Source: Dichetophora obliterata (Eukaryota; Arthropoda; Insecta; Diptera; Sciomyzidae). Taken from it: a DNA stretch of 64,000 nt. Of the stretch, positions 34,861-47,646 are shown one piece after another. The notes below the pieces were generated by a model. It saw only the letters and a program-made list of their open reading frames with translations, was not told the origin of the DNA and did not search any database. The stretch is from the NCBI GenBank assembly GCA_963920525.1, contig OY986435.1, positions 171,655,827 to 171,719,826 on the forward strand, given 5' to 3'. Position 1 is the stretch's first letter; each line of letters opens with the position of its first letter. Made by a program: the position numbers and the translations under genes.

Positions 34861-35149
34861 CTCCAAATAACGATAACGATAAAAAGATAACGATAACGAT
34901 GAAAACTTATATTTGTAAAGATTTTTGATTACATTTTATAATATATTAATAAATATTACATATTATTACATTCCTACTAAATAAAACAATTGTGTTTATT
35001 TTCAGCTGTTTAATAAGACTTTAACTTTAATAAGAATTAATGCATTCTGGCCTCCTCAATTATTCAGAAAATCACAAAGGGATGTTTTAATCGCACTTCT
35101 GAAACTAAATTCTGTCAATCCTTACCAAAAAAATCCTTAAAAATATAGT

Positions 35150-35740
35150 CCATTACATTTTAACAGTGGAAAAGGGTAATTTTAAAAAATTTTCAGAGGA
35201 CAAGTGGCGTAAGTCCATTCATTTTATATCTCCCATAATAATAATTAAGATAATCGCTAATGGGTATTTTTGTCTAACTTCTATGTAAAAATGCTGTGAT
35301 TCCTCATCAAAAAATTCTTAAAAATATTTTCCATTACATTTTTACAGCGGAAAGGAGGAATTTAAAAAAATTTTCAGAGGACAAGTGGCGTAAGTCCATT
35401 CATTTTATATCTCCCTTAGTGATAAAGATAATCACTAATGGGTAGTTTTGTCCAACTTCTATGAAAAAATGCTGTCATTCCACATCAAAAAATTCTTAAA
35501 AATATTTTCCATTACATTTTAACAGCGGAAAGGAGGAATTTTAAAAAAATTTCAGAGGACAAGTGGCGTAAGTCCATTCATTTCATATCTCCCTTAATAA
35601 TGAAGATAATCGCTAGTGGGTAGTTTTGTCCAACTTTAATGTAAAAATGCTGTTATTCCTCATCAAAAAATTCTTAAAAATATTGTCCATTACATTTTTA
35701 TAGCGGAAACGAGAAATTTAAAATAATTTTCAGTGGCGCA
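35150..35740. repeat. Right tandem array, inverted copies of the left array
   Basis: Core sites spaced 181 and 178 bp, in the opposite orientation to the left array, with more mismatches between units than on the left. Confidence 0.9.
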
Positions 35741-36031
35741 ATTCCAACTTTTTTTACTAATATGCAATATTCTGCACCATTTTTATGTTCTATTTAGTTT
35801 ATTTTGTACGATATGGATAGCTCCATTTATGCTCTTGACCTAGCTTATAAGCAAAACTGAGTTCTGTATACTTGGAATTTATTATAAGAATTTTTCTAAA
35901 TGTTCAATTTTCTCAAAACTACCAGAAATGGACTTACGCCACTTGTGCTCTGAACAGCTCATTTGTTAAAGTATAAGTGATATTTATTATTTTTTTTTTT
36001 AAGTATATACTAAGAGCAACGAAGCTATAAT

Positions 36032-37010
36032 TTAATATACTGTGAAATCGCCTCCGGCTTCGAGAATAGCTGCGCATCTTCTTAGCACACTATTGACTAG
36101 TTTTGCAGCGTATTCCGTGGGAAGGGAATGCCATATTTTTTTATGTTTCGACAGAGCTGCTTCAAATTGTACGCAGAATTTCCTGCAAGCTTGCTTTTCA
36201 TAATAGCCCACACATTTTCTATAGGGGTAGCATCTGGAGATTGTGATGGCCAGTCCATTGTGATAACCCCATTTGCATCCTTCCAGTCATCGCAGAGACG
36301 CCTTCGATGCTTTCGGTCGATGTCTTCTTGTAGAATTCAATGTTTATTATTTGATCCAAACATATTTTTAGCTGATGTCAAAAAGCCACACTTGTAAATT
36401 TTGGCCATGAAATCTGCTTTAAAATTTTGCGTAAAAAGGACCAACTTGCCAAAATTGTGCTTTGAAAAGCATCCCCCGTCATATCTTCCCCAGACATGCT
36501 TCACCGGAACTCGTGCCCAAAAAGTCGATTCATCAGTAAACACCACATTCGACCAATTGCGATTAATGTTTGCACTTGCACAGGTTCTTCGGTTTTCTGT
36601 GTGCTTTGCGGTAAGCAATGGTTTTAAGGTCAAGGAAAGAAATTTGACACCCGCCTCGTTTAATCGCTGCCTGATTGTGTTTACACTAATGTAAGTTCCT
36701 GTTTTGGAATTTTTTTTTTAGCTTCCCGTAGCCGTAGAGCGGGATCCTGCTCGAACAGCTTGAAATCACTTTATCCTGCTGACTGGACGTTGATCTCGAT
36801 TTTCCGCTATCCGGAAGGTCGTCGACTTTTTTTAATTTTTGGACAGTTTGACCCACTTCTTAGCAAAGCATTCTGACTTTTTCATCGTTTTAGCTGCGGC
36901 AGCATATGACATTTTCGGTCCTTTTGGGTGTGTGCATAAGAACACGGCCTCGTACCGTTTTCGCGTACACGGAACACATGTTGTCAAAAGCGCTCTCTAT
37001 ACACAGTATC
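36032..37010 (-). pseudogene. Tc1-like (DD34E) transposase, broken
   Basis: Cut-and-paste transposase acting at TA sites. The N-terminal helix-turn-helix region is visible as KGPKMSYAAAAKTMKKSECF and LFEQDPALRLREAKKK. The linker/catalytic part reads VNTIRQRLNEAGVKF, NWSNVVFTDESTFW (first Asp), WILQEDIDRKHRRRLCDDWK (second Asp), MDWPSQSPDATPIENVW (Glu, 34 residues after Asp). The tail EAGGDFTVY ends at 36032. Estimated ~326 residues, close to family length. Stops and frameshifts at about 36710, 36830 and after NKH (36337) disable it. Confidence 0.9.
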
Positions 37011-37142
37011 GCGTAAAACTGGACTGAAATCCTATTGGCATCGTAGACATTTCAACAAACTATCGCATTGGGTGAAAAAAGTAGATATAAGTACTTTTTA
37101 ACTATGTGTTATCGCAATTTCTTTCTTGTTGAACAGACTGTA

Positions 37143-39239
37143 GTGTCGAAAAATCTGAAGTGGAAAATATTTTTAAGCAGTTCGAAACCGGCATTTCTCA
37201 GATTTATTTGGTTATTACCGATACTACAACCTCCAATACAAACGGTATTAAAAAAGACCATTTTCATTTTTATAGAAAAATTAATAATAAAATAAAAATG
37301 TTCATATAACAATGAAGGTACATTTTTTTAACTTTTGAAAATACACAAAAAACGCAGAGCCACATAAACTTAATTTTTGGTCGTATTGCCAAATCTGATC
37401 AAAATATCGAGATATTCAGATTTTTATATCTGAAAAATTTCACTCGTTGAATTATTAATAAGACTTCCTGTGGACTGTTGTGAAACTGTTCACAAAAACG
37501 TGTTTTCTTTCAACTTGGCAAAGATATGAAAAAGAACAGTTACTTTAAATTAAGTTTGCCATCAGACAGTAAATATATGAAATTATCATTAAAAAACAAA
37601 AAGGGTTGCCAAACATACATTACATGCCAAACATAGTGTAGGGCATATTCAATAAAAAAATTATTCAAATAATGAATAACAAGTAATATTTATTCTTTAT
37701 TTTTTCAATCAGTCAATCATGCTATCAAGTATTTTTATTTTATTCTTTATTTGAATTTCAAATAAATTATTCGAAACTTTTATTTGTTATTCATTATTTT
37801 GTCAAATTTTAACTTTTATTGTTGATCGAAATAAAATCGGTCAAAAAATAACGATTATTTGTTGACTTTTTTGAAAAAAAATATGACCGTTACGTTCCCT
37901 GCAAAAAACACTTAAAAAAATTTGTACTCTGTTGGAAAAATATACATTTTTTTCCGAACAACCCAATATTTCGAAAACTATAAACTATCGGATTATTAGT
38001 GGTGCTCTTCAATGTCTGGAATTGTCAGTATGCACTCTTTTCTGTAGAATTGCAATTGTAGGCTTTAGAATTAGAAATGCAAGAAATAGAAAATTTCTTG
38101 TAAATATTTAAATATGAAAATAATACCAGCTTTGCATAACTACTACTAGCCATAAATTGACAAATTCCTGTATTATTCAGTATTTTTCAGCTGATGATAT
38201 TTATTTAATTGCTATAAACACTTAAATGGTCAAACCTGTAACCACTCGTGTTGTATGCAAAGAGATCAAGTTATAGATTTCTCTAAGAATTCATTCAATC
38301 TTGTTGATCATAAATGAGCTGTAAACCTTAAGCTAGTAACATTTACTAACAATTTATTTACTCGTCTTTCCATAGCCTCTTGTAGAGAACTTTTTCATGG
38401 TTGCCTTGCATCTAAAGGAAATGAAGGAATCGGCCATTTCAGGTCTTAAGTGGGCCTTGACCTAGCTTCTTATGATCAATTGCTTTGTACGTGTTATTAA
38501 ATGTTTGTACACAAATGATCGCGAACGGGACCTACAAGTTTTTATTCGAACCCCGAACGGAAAATGTCCATGTTTACTCTCTGAGGCAGTCCTGAAATAT
38601 TAATTTCAATAAAAAACATGTTATTTTAACCTGGTCAAATGGTATTTTAACCTGGGTTACTGCGGTTCTTTGGCATGCTGTCACTGCCGCCACTTATTTC
38701 ATTTTTTTTTTTGTTTGACTCTTTCGAGCGATTCAGTTTAAGTTGGTCCATCCTGTTTTGTCAACTTGCATTGCAAACTTTTCACTTTTTCCAGGTGTAT
38801 CTTTATTCTTAACCACACCCATCTTTGTTACCGCAAATGCTGCGATGTTTCCTGATTATTAAATTAGATTCATATCTATGAGGAGCAATTTTTGCTTAGA
38901 TCCACTTTTAAATAACATATCTTAAGCTGATGCCGAGAGCTTTCTCTTCTAATATAAACATGGTGTTCAGTTGTTTTTTGTTTTGCTTAGTCATTCACAC
39001 AATCAACCAGTAACATTTTTTTTAATACTTACAGAATAAAACAAACACGAATGAGAACTGAATTCAACCTGGGGCAATTTTTTTATGTCTCTTTCCATTT
39101 CAAATGAAATGGAATATTAGAAAGATTTAAGAAAAAAAAATAATACAAAATAAGTTAAGTGAAAAGAAGTGTAAAAGAAGAAGAAGAAGAAGAGGAATAT
39201 CCAAAGTGAAATGGAAATAAAGAAAATAAAATATTTTTG
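37143..39239. other. No gene recognised
   Basis: AT-rich. 37660-37810 contains loosely inverted AATAAATTATTCAAATAATG-type tracts that may be a MITE remnant. Confidence 0.4.
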
Positions 39240-39420
39240 AATGAAGTAAATCTTGCTTAAGACGGACAGAAACTGACAGAACTGGCTCTTGGTGGTCTAC
39301 CAACCCATCAACCATCAGCAGCACTATCATCATTATCATCATCCAGATACATCTGCAACATTGAGAAGATATTCTGCTGCGACGATCTTCAAATTCAGAG
39401 CTTCTAATATAGCTTTAAAG
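39240..39420 (+). other. Possible host exon ending at a good splice donor
   Basis: A balanced-composition patch with CATCAGCAGCACTATCATCA repeats runs open until TTTAAAG|GTGAGAATC at 39420/39421, a strong donor match. No ATG in the open frame, so it would be an internal or leader exon. Not recognised; weak. Confidence 0.25.
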
Positions 39421-40139
39421 GTGAGAATCAATTCAGTTCAGTTCAGTTTACGGCGATCAAAGAATCAAACGCGAATTTTTATTGAGCAGAATAAGCTATA
39501 AGATCGCAGCTGTGGACGTGTTTTTCTTTTTAGTTGTTTTTTATTCTGTAAAATCTTGTTCAGAACGCTTTTTATTAAAACTGCAAAGATTATTCAAAGC
39601 TTTATTGAAAAAAAACGCATTTTAAAAATAACTAACCATTATATATTGTGAGGCTAAAAGAGTGTTAGTGTGAATACATTGGTAACAATATTAATGTGTT
39701 CAAGCTGTAAGGCGGTGCAATAATTCAAGTCCGTGACATATCTCAGTAATAACGTGTGTAAGTGAAATAATTAAAGCAACCACAAATAAGAACAAGATAT
39801 TTTTATTATTAATGCGCTGTAAGAAGAGAGTTGGCGCAGCCTAAACCCGGAAATTTTTAAAAATTATTAAAAATAACGCAATGTTTTCAAAAGATCAGAA
39901 TTTTGTAAATGTATTGATTGTTTTTATTAAAATATTACTTCATTTTTATTTTTTCAAATAACTTGCCTACAAACCAAATTAATCGTTTCGTTATAATTTA
40001 TGCCGTTAAAGATTCTCGAGACGATTGCCCTTGGATATAGCGAAATCAACGTTTTCGTTATAAAAAGACCTATCGTTAAGGATATTGAGATTATAGAAAA
40101 TCTAAATATCATATTAACATATAGTATCATATAAATTTA
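39421..40139. other. No gene recognised
   Basis: AT-rich; (TTCAG)3-like tract at 39435-39450. Confidence 0.4.
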
Positions 40140-40990
40140 ACACAACAATGATCTCGAGGAAAACTCAAATATTGGTGTTAACTGTGATTTTTTCGCTCTG
40201 TGATTCGATTACATTAAATTTTTTGGTCACAAGAAAACTGAAATCATCGCAATCCGTCAAGCTATCCATAAAGCTCTTTTGCGTCATGGAAAAATACGTT
40301 GATGAGGCCTGCAAAAGGAAATTAAGGTTTTTCGAATTCTGAAAGTGATCTATGTCGCACAGTGGTTCGACCCCATACAACGTTTGGATAAAATAAAAGG
40401 AGTCTTCGTAGACCAATAACTTGGAATATAATCGATTTAACTCTATTAGACACATGAAAAACATTTTTAAATCCGACCATGGCACCAACCGAACAGTTAC
40501 ATTGCTTGAAGTCGACTCGGTCTCGACGATGGAAATTGGGCAAACGTTCAATGTTTTCATGGTATCGCTTGAATCGCGAAACAAAAAAGCTTTTTTTCAT
40601 CGGCCACGCAGAAAGAAATAGAGATTGCTGCGAATGTAGACGAAACTATAACGAGTTCAAATTACAACTCAATCAGTTTACAGTTGGCATTATTATTTCT
40701 CTTTTTGTGCAAGTAGTTTCCGATGAAAATAGGTCTCTTTCGTTTCAAAGGCGGAGTGCATCGACTACATTAAGAAGTGGATTGTTCAGTTTGATCACGT
40801 CAAAATTTTTGTGTGGGCTGAACTCGACCAACCACCAAAATGGGAATGTATGCAAGTGCTCAATATTGTAGCATACATTCTCCGTTTACCAGGCTCGTAA
40901 GCTACCGTTGAGAGAGGATTTTTCCTTAATTAACGATATGTCGACCACTGATAAAACACGGTTAAACATTCATACATTGAGGGTTATTCT
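40140..40990. repeat. Unidentified repeat-derived sequence
   Basis: Open on both strands for up to 139 codons (40165-40584 minus) but with no motif I know. A 45-bp piece (40586-40636, GCTTTTTTTCATCGGCCACG..) recurs at 42011-42056 (GCTTTTTGTCATCGGCCACT..), so part of it is repetitive. Confidence 0.35.
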
Positions 40991-42299
40991 ATATGTTAGG
41001 TAAAACGTGACAATGACATACTTCAAGTTTTATAAATCTCTCAAAGGTCAGCCAAATATGTTAAAACAAATTGGATCTGACGGAAAGTATAAAAAATTGT
41101 AACAGTAACAAACCAAATAAATGAATGAACAAATTTTGTGAATTTAATAAATAAAAATATATATAGCAGCGAAATATTTTTTATGTGTACCGAACTTTGA
41201 TGAGACAAAAGTGGTCACCTTACTCATACCTCCCATATAACACAAAATTTAAAAAGCTATATTTTTCTTGTATTGAAGATATACAGCAATTCCATTTTGG
41301 ACGTACCGGCCTTACGGAATGTCCATCGCAGATTTCGTTGAAATTTTGCAAGGAGCATCACTGATAGAAATAAAAAACTTAGTTTGGTGGGAAAAAGATT
41401 GGTTTGATTTTTGGCGGAGTTACAGGGTTCACAAAATTGACAAAAATCGGCAAAAACGTCGATATCGATTTTTACCAAAATTCATATCTCAAACATTAAC
41501 TGTTTACACGAACAATGATTTGACACTTGTTCGAACAAATTCGCCATTTCATTATTTAATATCGTATGATAAAATGGCCATTTGAGTGAAATCTCAAAAG
41601 TGACACTTTTTTCCTTAAAAGTTTTTTCTTAGAATTGTTGTTGTTTTTTACTTGCGTCTATTACAACGCGTCTATTTGTAAGCGTGAGAGTCGAACTCGC
41701 ACCATTTCAATCGAGAATTCTACACACTAACCACTACTCCAAAAACCTTTGTGTTATGAAGTGATTCATTCAATATTAAGTATTAACTAAAGCTATGTTG
41801 AGTTAGATGACAGGAATTTATTAAAAGGATTGTGCATTAGCTATCCTACATATTTTATTGTGAATGCGTGAAGCTATGATGCAGCAGATTACAATAATCG
41901 ATCAAAAGCATTGTGCATTAGGGGTTTTCGGACTACCCTACATGTAGGATGGACATTCAATTCAATAATAATTTATTTATCAATCAATAGGTTTATAGAA
42001 GTACAAATAAGCTTTTTGTCATCGGCCACTCAGAAAGAAATAGAGATTTCTGCGTATACAATTTTCAAAATACTTTTAGTACTACATACAGAATTGATTA
42101 ATAAATACTACATTCTGTTGTTCAATTAGAACAAGTGGCGAAAGCAGTTGTGATACTTAACATTAAACAAAATAGTAAGGTAGTGGGGTCTTACAACAAT
42201 TTTGAAATAAAGAACTCAATATAATAAAATAATATAATGAATAATACACATTAATTAATTTATAAAACAAATGAATTTAAATTAAAAGGACACAGTGTT
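40991..42299. other. No gene; contains one tRNA-like patch
   Basis: Short frames. See the tRNA-like entry at 41682-41752. Confidence 0.4.
41682..41752 (-). other. tRNA-like sequence, probable pseudogene or SINE head
   Basis: Minus strand has an A-box-like TAGTGGTTAGTGTG, then TAGAATTCTCG, and a B box GTTCGACTC in a T arm GCGAG/CTCAC with one mismatch. Acceptor and anticodon stems do not pair, so it is not a functional tRNA. Confidence 0.35.
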
Positions 42300-44757
42300 A
42301 AGGGAGTCAATTACATTTAAAATCTTTATTAAAAAGCCATGACTTCACTTCTTTAAAAAACACATTTTTGTTACGCAAACAACGAACATTATATGGTAAA
42401 CTGTTAAAGACTCTGGGAGCAGTACATGTAAAGAAGGAGAAAAAATGATTTAAGTAGTGAGGAGGAATGATTGCAAAGTTTTGACTATTAGTTCTCAAAT
42501 TGTGGCTAGAATTATTTCTGCTCAATAAATAACCGTATCTTATAAAAAATATTTGTAGCACTCTAAAGTAATAGAAATGTTTAATACGTAAAATGTTCAA
42601 GCTTTTGAACAAAGGAAAGCTACTTTCAAGTCGGTTTTTGTTACAGATAATACGAATAACGTGTTTTTGAGCGATAAGTAAGGGATTAATTTTATTAGCA
42701 TGGGTTCCACCCTAACAGACTAAGCCATACTTTAGTTTTGAGTGGAAGATGCCATGATAAATGTAAACTAGAAGTTTAGAGGAGCAAAACGATTTAAGAA
42801 GATAAACATGTCTGGTAGCGCCCATAAGGTATCTTTTAAGAGCGGTTGTATGATCAACCCAGTTCATTTTCCAATCTAGTAGCAGTCCGAGATATTTAAA
42901 TGACTTAACGCAGTCAATAGAAAAATATTTTGACGAGCAATTTCTAGAATCATTAAAAGTATTTGACTGACACGAAAATGTACATATATCATTATTAATT
43001 ACGTATTTTGTACAGCCTGCACTATGAAAGGTAAAATTTCCTAAATTTAAACCAATTCCCGCTACACTGACGTACATAATTTTGGTTTTATCACTCAAAA
43101 CTAATTTGTGAGATGAGAACCAATGTCTTAATAGTTCTAAGTCGTGTCTTATATCACAATGTACGCTTAAGGCAGAATCACTGGTGAACGTACATGCCAT
43201 ATCGTCAGCAAAAACTATCGCTTTACTCAAAAAAGGCTGACTAAAAATTGAGTTAATGTAAACAAGAAACAGAATAGGCCCCAGAACAGAGCCCTGTGGA
43301 ACATCTATATTTATATTAACAAAGCTACTAAACTCTCCATTTATTCTTACTCTCTGCTTCCTATTTGACAAATATGATTGAAACCAGCAATATATAGAAC
43401 CTCTGAAACCACATCTCCAAATTTTATTGAAAATTAAATTTACATGATCGACAGCATCAAAGGCTTTTGTGATGTCTACGAAGAGCGCAGCACAGACTTT
43501 TTTATTATATAAACCACTGTAAATATTTGTGCAAAAATTTAAAAGTGCATCTTCGGTGGATAAACCCTCTCTGAAGCCATACTGACAATTGTTTAAAAAT
43601 TTGGTTTAAGCTAAGAATTGAAGCATTCTCAATTTCACACCTTTTCAAGAACTTTCGAAAAAACCGGCAACAACGAGATGGGTCTGTAATTATTCAAAAC
43701 AGATGCAGCACCTTTTTTAAATAATGGAATAACTACTGCATATTTAAGATTATCAGGGAATATTCCAAGTTTTATACTTTTATAAAAGATACTACAAAGA
43801 ACATCAACAATGTTAAATACAATTTTTTTAATAAAAACATTAGAAAAACACCCATCAGAACATGAATTAGAGTTTTTAAGAGACATAACAATTTTGTACA
43901 ACTCAAAAGACGAAATAGGTTAAAAAAAAGCTATTTGGATATAACGTTTCATTATCTAAACATTTACAAACACAACTGCTAACTCCCTCGCTCGAGAAAA
44001 CATCCGTGCGTATTCTAGCGAAAAAATTATTAAAGGCATTAGCCTTGTCAATATCCTCATATAAAGATGTTCCTTTAACATTTACAAAATTAGTTTTGTT
44101 ATTATTATTGTTCGTGGACTTATTTAAAATATTGTTTAACAATTGAAATTACTTTTTAACATTTCCTCTTATGTTATTAAATTCATTAACGTAATAATTC
44201 GTTTTACATGTTGAGACTTCCATAGAAATTTCCTTGCATAGAACTTTGTATCTAAATTTAAGATTCGTGTTATTAGGGTTATTGGAACATTTTTTGAAAA
44301 GTTTATTTCTACTTTTAATTATTTTCAATAAGTCACCACACATCCAAGGTTTTAACTTTTTTAACTTTGAGTTACACTTGTTCACTTTAGTTGTTAATGA
44401 ATTTACGTGACCAGTTAAAATATCTAAAAACATATTAAAAGTGTTTGATGGATTTGGCTCACAAATACACATTATACCAAGGTTCAAACATTAGTTTAAT
44501 GAAACAAAATCAGTTTTATTAAATGAAATTTCAAGCTGCGGATGCGTTTTCTCTGGCAAAATCACATTATCAAAACGTAAACACTTCATACAATGATCAG
44601 AAAAATGAAAGTCCGAAACAGAGCTGCTTAAAGATAAATTACTAGATTGACTTATCTTCACAAAAATGTGATCAATGCAACTCGAAGAGTTATCTGTTAT
44701 TCGCGTGGGTTCATTTATGCACGATTCCAGACCATACGCAGAGAGCATGAATAAATA
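42300..44757 (-). pseudogene. 5'-truncated LINE, endonuclease tail plus RT
   Basis: Reading 5' to 3' on the minus strand: endonuclease C-terminus (YGLESCINEPTRITD, SSCIDHIFVK, FSDHC; 44491-44748); linker (KPWMCGDLLKIIKSRNKLF; ANAFNNFFARI); RT fingers (IFPDNLKYAVVIPLFKKG, NNYRPISLLPVFSKVLEKV); QYGFREGLSTEDAL and FVDITKAFDAVDHV (about 43590-43430); VPQGSVLGPILFLVYIN, IVFADDMA catalytic motif, SFKYLGLLLD; C-terminal tail (42307-42612, FFTCTAPRVFNSLPYNVR). Jockey/CR1-type organisation. Broken by at least five stops or shifts. Confidence 0.9.
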
Positions 44758-45159
44758 TTACTATATATAAATATACTAGCAAATACCCGCTGCTTCGCCT
44801 GCGAGAAAAATATTAAATACCATGTAAAAATTTTAAATCTTAAAATGAAAGTATTTAGTTGTATTAAAACCAATTCAAAATATAAAAATTATTGTTATGA
44901 TAACATAAATTTACTTGGCTTTCTTTTTTTTTACTTCTGAAAAAGTCCTGCATAACTGCCTTATAAGAAAAATTTTGGTAAAAAATTTTTAAAATTTGTA
45001 ATCAAAAATGTAATTCTTTACATATATTTTGAAAAGAAATATATTCTTCTTAAATTGTTGTAGTTAATCGGCCTTCTTCAGTTATTAATTGTTGTTATTA
45101 GGCTTCGGCCAAACAAAAATTCTTCTTAAATTTAAAAAAAAACCTCTATATAATGACAT

Positions 45160-45910
45160 CAATGACATCTCAAAAACTATAGACTTTCTCAATGCATAAC
45201 AATGTATTTTTGTATGGAGAGTCGTTGATTAATAAAACTAACGGTAATTTTCTTTTCTTTTCGGAAATATTTTGTACGGATATTAGGTATGTTTTAAAAA
45301 ACCTGTTATTATGACATTAAAATTCTTGTGATATCTCAAAACTATAGATTTTCTCAGTATAACTCAAAAGCCTCAGAATGAGAAAAAAAAAACAATTGAA
45401 ATTTCATGTTTTGCATTAGCAAGCAAACATTTCCGCAATTTACAAATCGATTTTCATCCAATTTTCTTTGTTTGAAAGTTCAATTAAGTAAATTGGGAAA
45501 ATGAGAAAAGGTTTACCGTTACCTCACTAATGCAATGTTTTGTATTGTTTTCAAAAACCTCTACTATATCCCACTTTTACTAAACAATAGTCCAAGAGTT
45601 GCTTTTGTTGTACATATTTTTTTAGTTTGAACTTTTTTTAATTTTAATTTTCCTTATTCTTTCATATAACATAATTTACCTGCAAAAATTGTTCTGTTTT
45701 GACACAAACAGTTTCTATCATTAAAAATCATGGGCCACCTACCCTTTCCCCCCCTATGATTTTTTGATGAAAACTAATTTGCTTAAAATGTTGTTATATT
45801 TTTTGCAATGTTCTACAGCTTAAAAACTAATTTATGTGAAAAACATTTTCAAATAAAGCTAAAAAACAATTCTTGGAAAAATATTTCAAATATTTCTAAC
45901 TTTTCTAAAG
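45160..45910. repeat. Dispersed repeat, copy of 29560-30290
   Basis: Shared blocks in the same order: ACTATAGATTTTCTCAGTA, GCCTCAGAATGAGAAAAAAA, ATCGATTTTCATC/TAAATTTTCTTTG, AATGAGAAAAG.TTAACCGTTA, CAATGTTT. Noncoding. Confidence 0.75.
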
Positions 45911-46868
45911 TTATATACATAAATCTTTGTTTTTACCTTCGAACAAAACACATGCTAGACGTTTCCGTTTGTAACGTCAATGCATGACGATCAGAATTTT
46001 CTGATTTATACAGCATTCTTATTGATGTATAGTATTGCCCGACAGACGTTCTCCTGCCGCAGACTGCTATATATGAATTTTCTCGCTGTTCAAAAAAAAA
46101 AATTATATTCGCCATTTTTAGTACAAATTTTAGTCTAATACGACCAAAATCATTCGAAATATACCATTTTCGTTTAATTCTGGGCGGTAATGGGGGTGTG
46201 GCAAAATTTTTTCACTTAAACCATCTCATACTCGAAACAATAGAATGCCAGAATTTCAGCCCAATTGAGCTTAAACCTAGTGCGCATTGCTTTACTCCAA
46301 GCTTATTTCCAAGCTTATCCCGGAAAGTGGACTTAACTAAAGTGGGTCATGTCCATTTTTAGTAAAGTTAGCGAACGTAACCATACAACGTAGATTACCA
46401 AATTATAGTCTCATACGACCAAAATTGTCTGAAATATAGCATTTTTTGCAAAAAGTGGGCATGGAAAGTAGACGTGGCAAATCTAACATAGCATATTACG
46501 ACTAAGTTGAAATAACAAATCGTTTGATACCTATATCGTGTTAATCTGTTGAGTGGTTCTTGCGTGATTGTCAAACATCTGTGCAGTGTTACAACGCTTT
46601 TATATATTTGTATAGATAGACTTACACAATCTCAAGTGGGGAAAAGCTGGCTGGCAAGGCTGCAAAACATACTTAATGCTTATAACTAAATTCTGGCAAC
46701 TCCCTTCAAAACATTAGCAAAGAAAATTAATCAACAATGTATGAAAGAATCTCAATGAAAGTAAAGCTGGATTCACTGATCACCTTCAGCATGTTTTGCA
46801 ATTTTTTTTATATGAAGTTTTCGCTCAGAGAGAAAAATTTCTACACGCTCTCAACTTGATTAACATTA

Positions 46869-47230
46869 GGGCTATTCCCGATTACGGGCAAATAGCGTGG
46901 CATCGTGGCATTTGCAAAATATGATCGAACATTATTTGTGGTGTTTTTCATAATTATTTATCAAAGTGTATTATTTATCAAAGTGAGTTCCATATCAGAG
47001 TCTGTTAATTTTGTTTTATTAGCGGCGTTTGGTAAAAATGTGTCAGCTGATTGATTGGCAAATAAATTTTGCCCATGCTCGACTGTATGCAATGCGAATT
47101 TAGTTTTGCAAATTTGACACAGTCGGGCAAATGCAAATCTGTACATTTTGTTGCTGTGTTGAAAATATTTGCCATCATATTTTGCAAATGCCACGATGCC
47201 ACGCTATTTGCCCGTAATCGGGAATAGCCC
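46869..47230. mobile_element. 362-bp MITE, first half of an inverted dimer
   Basis: TA at 46867-46868 and 47231-47232. Near-perfect ~60-bp inverted ends: GGGCTATTCCCGATTACGGG, then CAAATAGCGTGGCATCGTGG. Confidence 0.92.
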
Positions 47231-47534
47231 TATTGCTTACAGTCGAGCATGGGCAAAACTTATTTGCTTATCAATCAGCTGTCACATTTTAACCAAACGC
47301 CGCTAATAAAGCAAAATTAACAGACTCTGATATGGAACTCACTTTGATTAATAATACACTTTGATAAATAATAATGAAAAACACCACAAATACTGTTCGT
47401 GTTGTTTTTTTTCCTCCAAAACAGCTGTGAGTTTTGCTTGCAACAGTGTTCTAAAAAGTGTGTTCACAGTTGATAGCAAATATATGGTAGGGCATACATT
47501 TGCAAAGCTATTTGCCCGTAACTGGGAATAGCCC
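47231..47534. mobile_element. Second MITE copy, inverted, lacking its left end
   Basis: 47240-47395 is the reverse complement of about 46935-47095 (CAGTCGAGCATGGGCAAA, AACGCCGCTAATAAA, CAGACTCTGATATGGAACTC). It ends CGTAACTGGGAATAGCCC at 47534 before TA, but has no terminal repeat of its own next to 47231. The two copies share the junction end. Confidence 0.85.
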
Positions 47535-47646
47535 TATTATTTTAAATCACACAAAAACATGCAGAAGGTTATCAGTGAATTCAGCTTAACTACACAAAAT
47601 GGCTGTCGTGTTATATTGAGAGAAGCTCTCTCGACATATAACAATA

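Larger units (their letters stand above)
33774..35960. mobile_element. Foldback element: 2.2-kb palindrome with tandem-repeat arms
   Basis: Tips GAGCTGTTCAGAGCACAAGT and the inverse; ATTT flanks both sides (33770-33773, 35961-35964), a possible 4-bp duplication. The core AGTGGCGTAAGTCC occurs nine times: sense at 33789 and 33959, antisense at 34329, 34507 and 34685, sense at 35201, 35382 and 35560, antisense at 35930. The arms are inverted copies built of ~178-bp tandem units around a unique ~290-bp centre (34860-35150). The layout matches Foldback-type transposons. Noncoding. Confidence 0.9.
33739..37140 (-). mobile_element. Tc1-like element interrupted by a foldback palindrome
   Basis: TA at 33737-33738 and 37141-37142. 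Left tip CAGTCTTGTTCAACAAAAAA, right complement CAGTCTGTTCAACAAGAAAG, with GCGATA after both. Transposase on the minus strand near the right end. A 2187-bp palindrome occupies 33774-35960, directly inside the left tip. Confidence 0.9.

Noticed and set aside
36401..36694. 97-codon plus-strand frame
   Set aside because: Antisense to the Tc1-like transposase.
40165..40584. 139-codon minus-strand frame
   Set aside because: Overlaps equally long frames in other phases and contains a dispersed repeat piece; no recognised domain.
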